From positions 124,001 to 188,000 of the forward strand of contig NZ_WVHT01000003.1 of NCBI RefSeq assembly GCF_009834875.1: a stretch of DNA of 64,000 nucleotides, given 5' to 3'. Both the position numbers and the translations under genes were made by a program. Numbering within the stretch: position 1 is the stretch's first letter; each line of letters begins with the position of its first letter. The notes below the pieces were generated by a model that was not told the origin of the DNA, ran no database searches, and was given only the letters and a program-made list of their open reading frames with translations. Source of the stretch: Hufsiella arboris. GTDB taxonomy: Bacteria > Bacteroidota > Bacteroidia > Sphingobacteriales > Sphingobacteriaceae. Of this stretch, positions 63,256-64,000 are shown in pieces.

Positions 63256-64000
63256 ATGAAATTCAGAAAACTTTTACTACTCACTGCTTTAGGAGTTTCG
63301 GCAACCGGCGGTTTGTATGCGCAGGAAAAACTCACCTTGCAACAGGCTGTACAAGCGGCACTTCAAAACAATCTTCAGATTAAGCAGGCAAGGCTAAGCG
63401 AAGCCATAAGCGACGAAAATGTCAAGCTTGCCAAAACTTCGATCTATCCCAATCTTAACGCCAGCACAAATTTGTTTTTCAATTATGGCCGCAGCGTCGA
63501 TCCGACATCTTATCAATATGTCGAGCAGGCGATCACGACCAATAATCTGAATTTGAGCAGCAATGTTATTTTGTCGCAGGGCCGATTGAAATTTAACCAG
63601 ATATCGCAAAACAAGTATCAGCTTGAAGCGGATAAGAGCAATACCCGTAAGGTGGAAAATGATTTATCCTTACTGGTTGGAACAACCTACCTGCAGGTTT
63701 TAAATAACCGGGATCTTCTCACTGCCGCTCAGCAACAGTTAGCGATTACCCGGCAGCAGCTCGACAGAGCTCAAAAGCTATTTGATGTTGGTAACAGCAC
63801 GCTTGCCGATTTATCGCAGGCAAAGTCGCAGGTTGCAACCGCCGAACTGAACGAAACAAACGCTCAAAACCAGTTGGACATTTCTTATCTCGATCTGGCT
63901 CAATTAATGGAGCGCGACCCTCAAAGTAAATTCGAAGTTGTTTCGCCAGATGTTGATCAGATGCTTAATCTCAAAACCGACTACACGGCAACTTCAGTTT
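63256..64000 (+). CDS. TolC family outer membrane efflux protein, 3' end cut off by window
   Basis: Starting at ATG 63256 the frame stays open to the window edge (248 residues visible of about 450). It has a signal peptide (MKFRKLLLLTALGVSATGGLYAQ) and the TolC-type repeat architecture: EKLTLQQAVQAALQNNLQIK, LAKTSIYPNLNASTNLFFNY, then long helices such as NDLSLLVGTTYLQVLNNRDL and NAQNQLDISYLDLAQLMERD. It forms the outer membrane channel of a tripartite efflux pump or a type I exporter; partners probably lie downstream. Confidence 0.9.
   Translation, partial: MKFRKLLLLTALGVSATGGLYAQEKLTLQQAVQAALQNNLQIKQARLSEAISDENVKLAKTSIYPNLNASTNLFFNYGRSVDPTSYQYVEQAITTNNLNLSSNVILSQGRLKFNQISQNKYQLEADKSNTRKVENDLSLLVGTTYLQVLNNRDLLTAAQQQLAITRQQLDRAQKLFDVGNSTLADLSQAKSQVATAELNETNAQNQLDISYLDLAQLMERDPQSKFEVVSPDVDQMLNLKTDYTATSV

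Overview
The window looks like chromosomal DNA of a Bacteroidota bacterium, most likely family Sphingobacteriaceae (Mucilaginibacter/Pedobacter-like). This rests on the gene content: PorP/SprF and type IX secretion (T9SS) sorting domains, GYF-RDD and PspC/LiaF-like membrane proteins, split transketolase, GMC oxidoreductase/Gfo-Idh/TIM-barrel sugar clusters, a TAnnTTTG-type promoter, weak ribosome binding sites, and a type II-C CRISPR repeat starting GTTGTGATTTGCTTTC. Genus is inference. No rRNA or tRNA gene was recognised.

Layout: 1-5.5 kb holds the end of a yceH-like gene, a GMC oxidoreductase and a TldD/PmbA-type pair. 5.5-13 kb holds a GH43 enzyme, an envelope module (PspC, LiaF-like, GYF-RDD), an MlaE/MlaF-type ABC pair, an rRNA-methylase-like gene and a lipoprotein, then a decayed msrA relic. 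13.4-20.1 kb is one minus-strand operon: collagen-like protein, T9SS type-B cargo, PorP/SprF protein and PorE/OmpA-like protein. 20.2-25 kb holds split transketolase, an ECF sigma factor with a putative anti-sigma and a Spy-like protein, and a class III aminotransferase. 25-29.9 kb holds rlpA, msrB, a CWC protein and nrdBA, with a cobalamin riboswitch in the nrdB leader. 29.9-40 kb is housekeeping: sugar nucleotidyltransferase, HerA-like ATPase, M42 peptidase, mannose-6-phosphate isomerase, TonB receptor, sugar dehydrogenase and ammonium transporter. 40.6-46.3 kb is a four-gene sugar-oxidation operon with a divergent AraC regulator. 46.5-56.5 kb holds a cold-shock gene, a pseudogene, and a complete type II-C CRISPR-Cas locus. 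56.6-64 kb holds a Crp-type regulator, an NAD(P)-binding reductase, a Kelch lipoprotein, an L,D-transpeptidase, a DnaQ/GIY-YIG fusion, a polysaccharide deacetylase and the start of a TolC-type gene.

The CRISPR locus is complete in sequence: a divergent tracrRNA with its own promoter and terminator, cas9 (1460 aa, all catalytic residues present), cas1, cas2, and 33 repeats of 46 nt with 32 spacers of 29-30 nt. The repeat orientation and the anti-repeat show that crRNAs are read from the minus strand, toward the cas genes. An inverted half-repeat sits at the cas-proximal end of the array.

The observations most worth following are the cobalamin riboswitch in front of a B12-independent class I ribonucleotide reductase, the collagen-like/T9SS operon, the tracrRNA promoter with an embedded palindrome, the inverted half-repeat at the array end, and an exact 11-bp-period tandem repeat upstream of a decayed gene.
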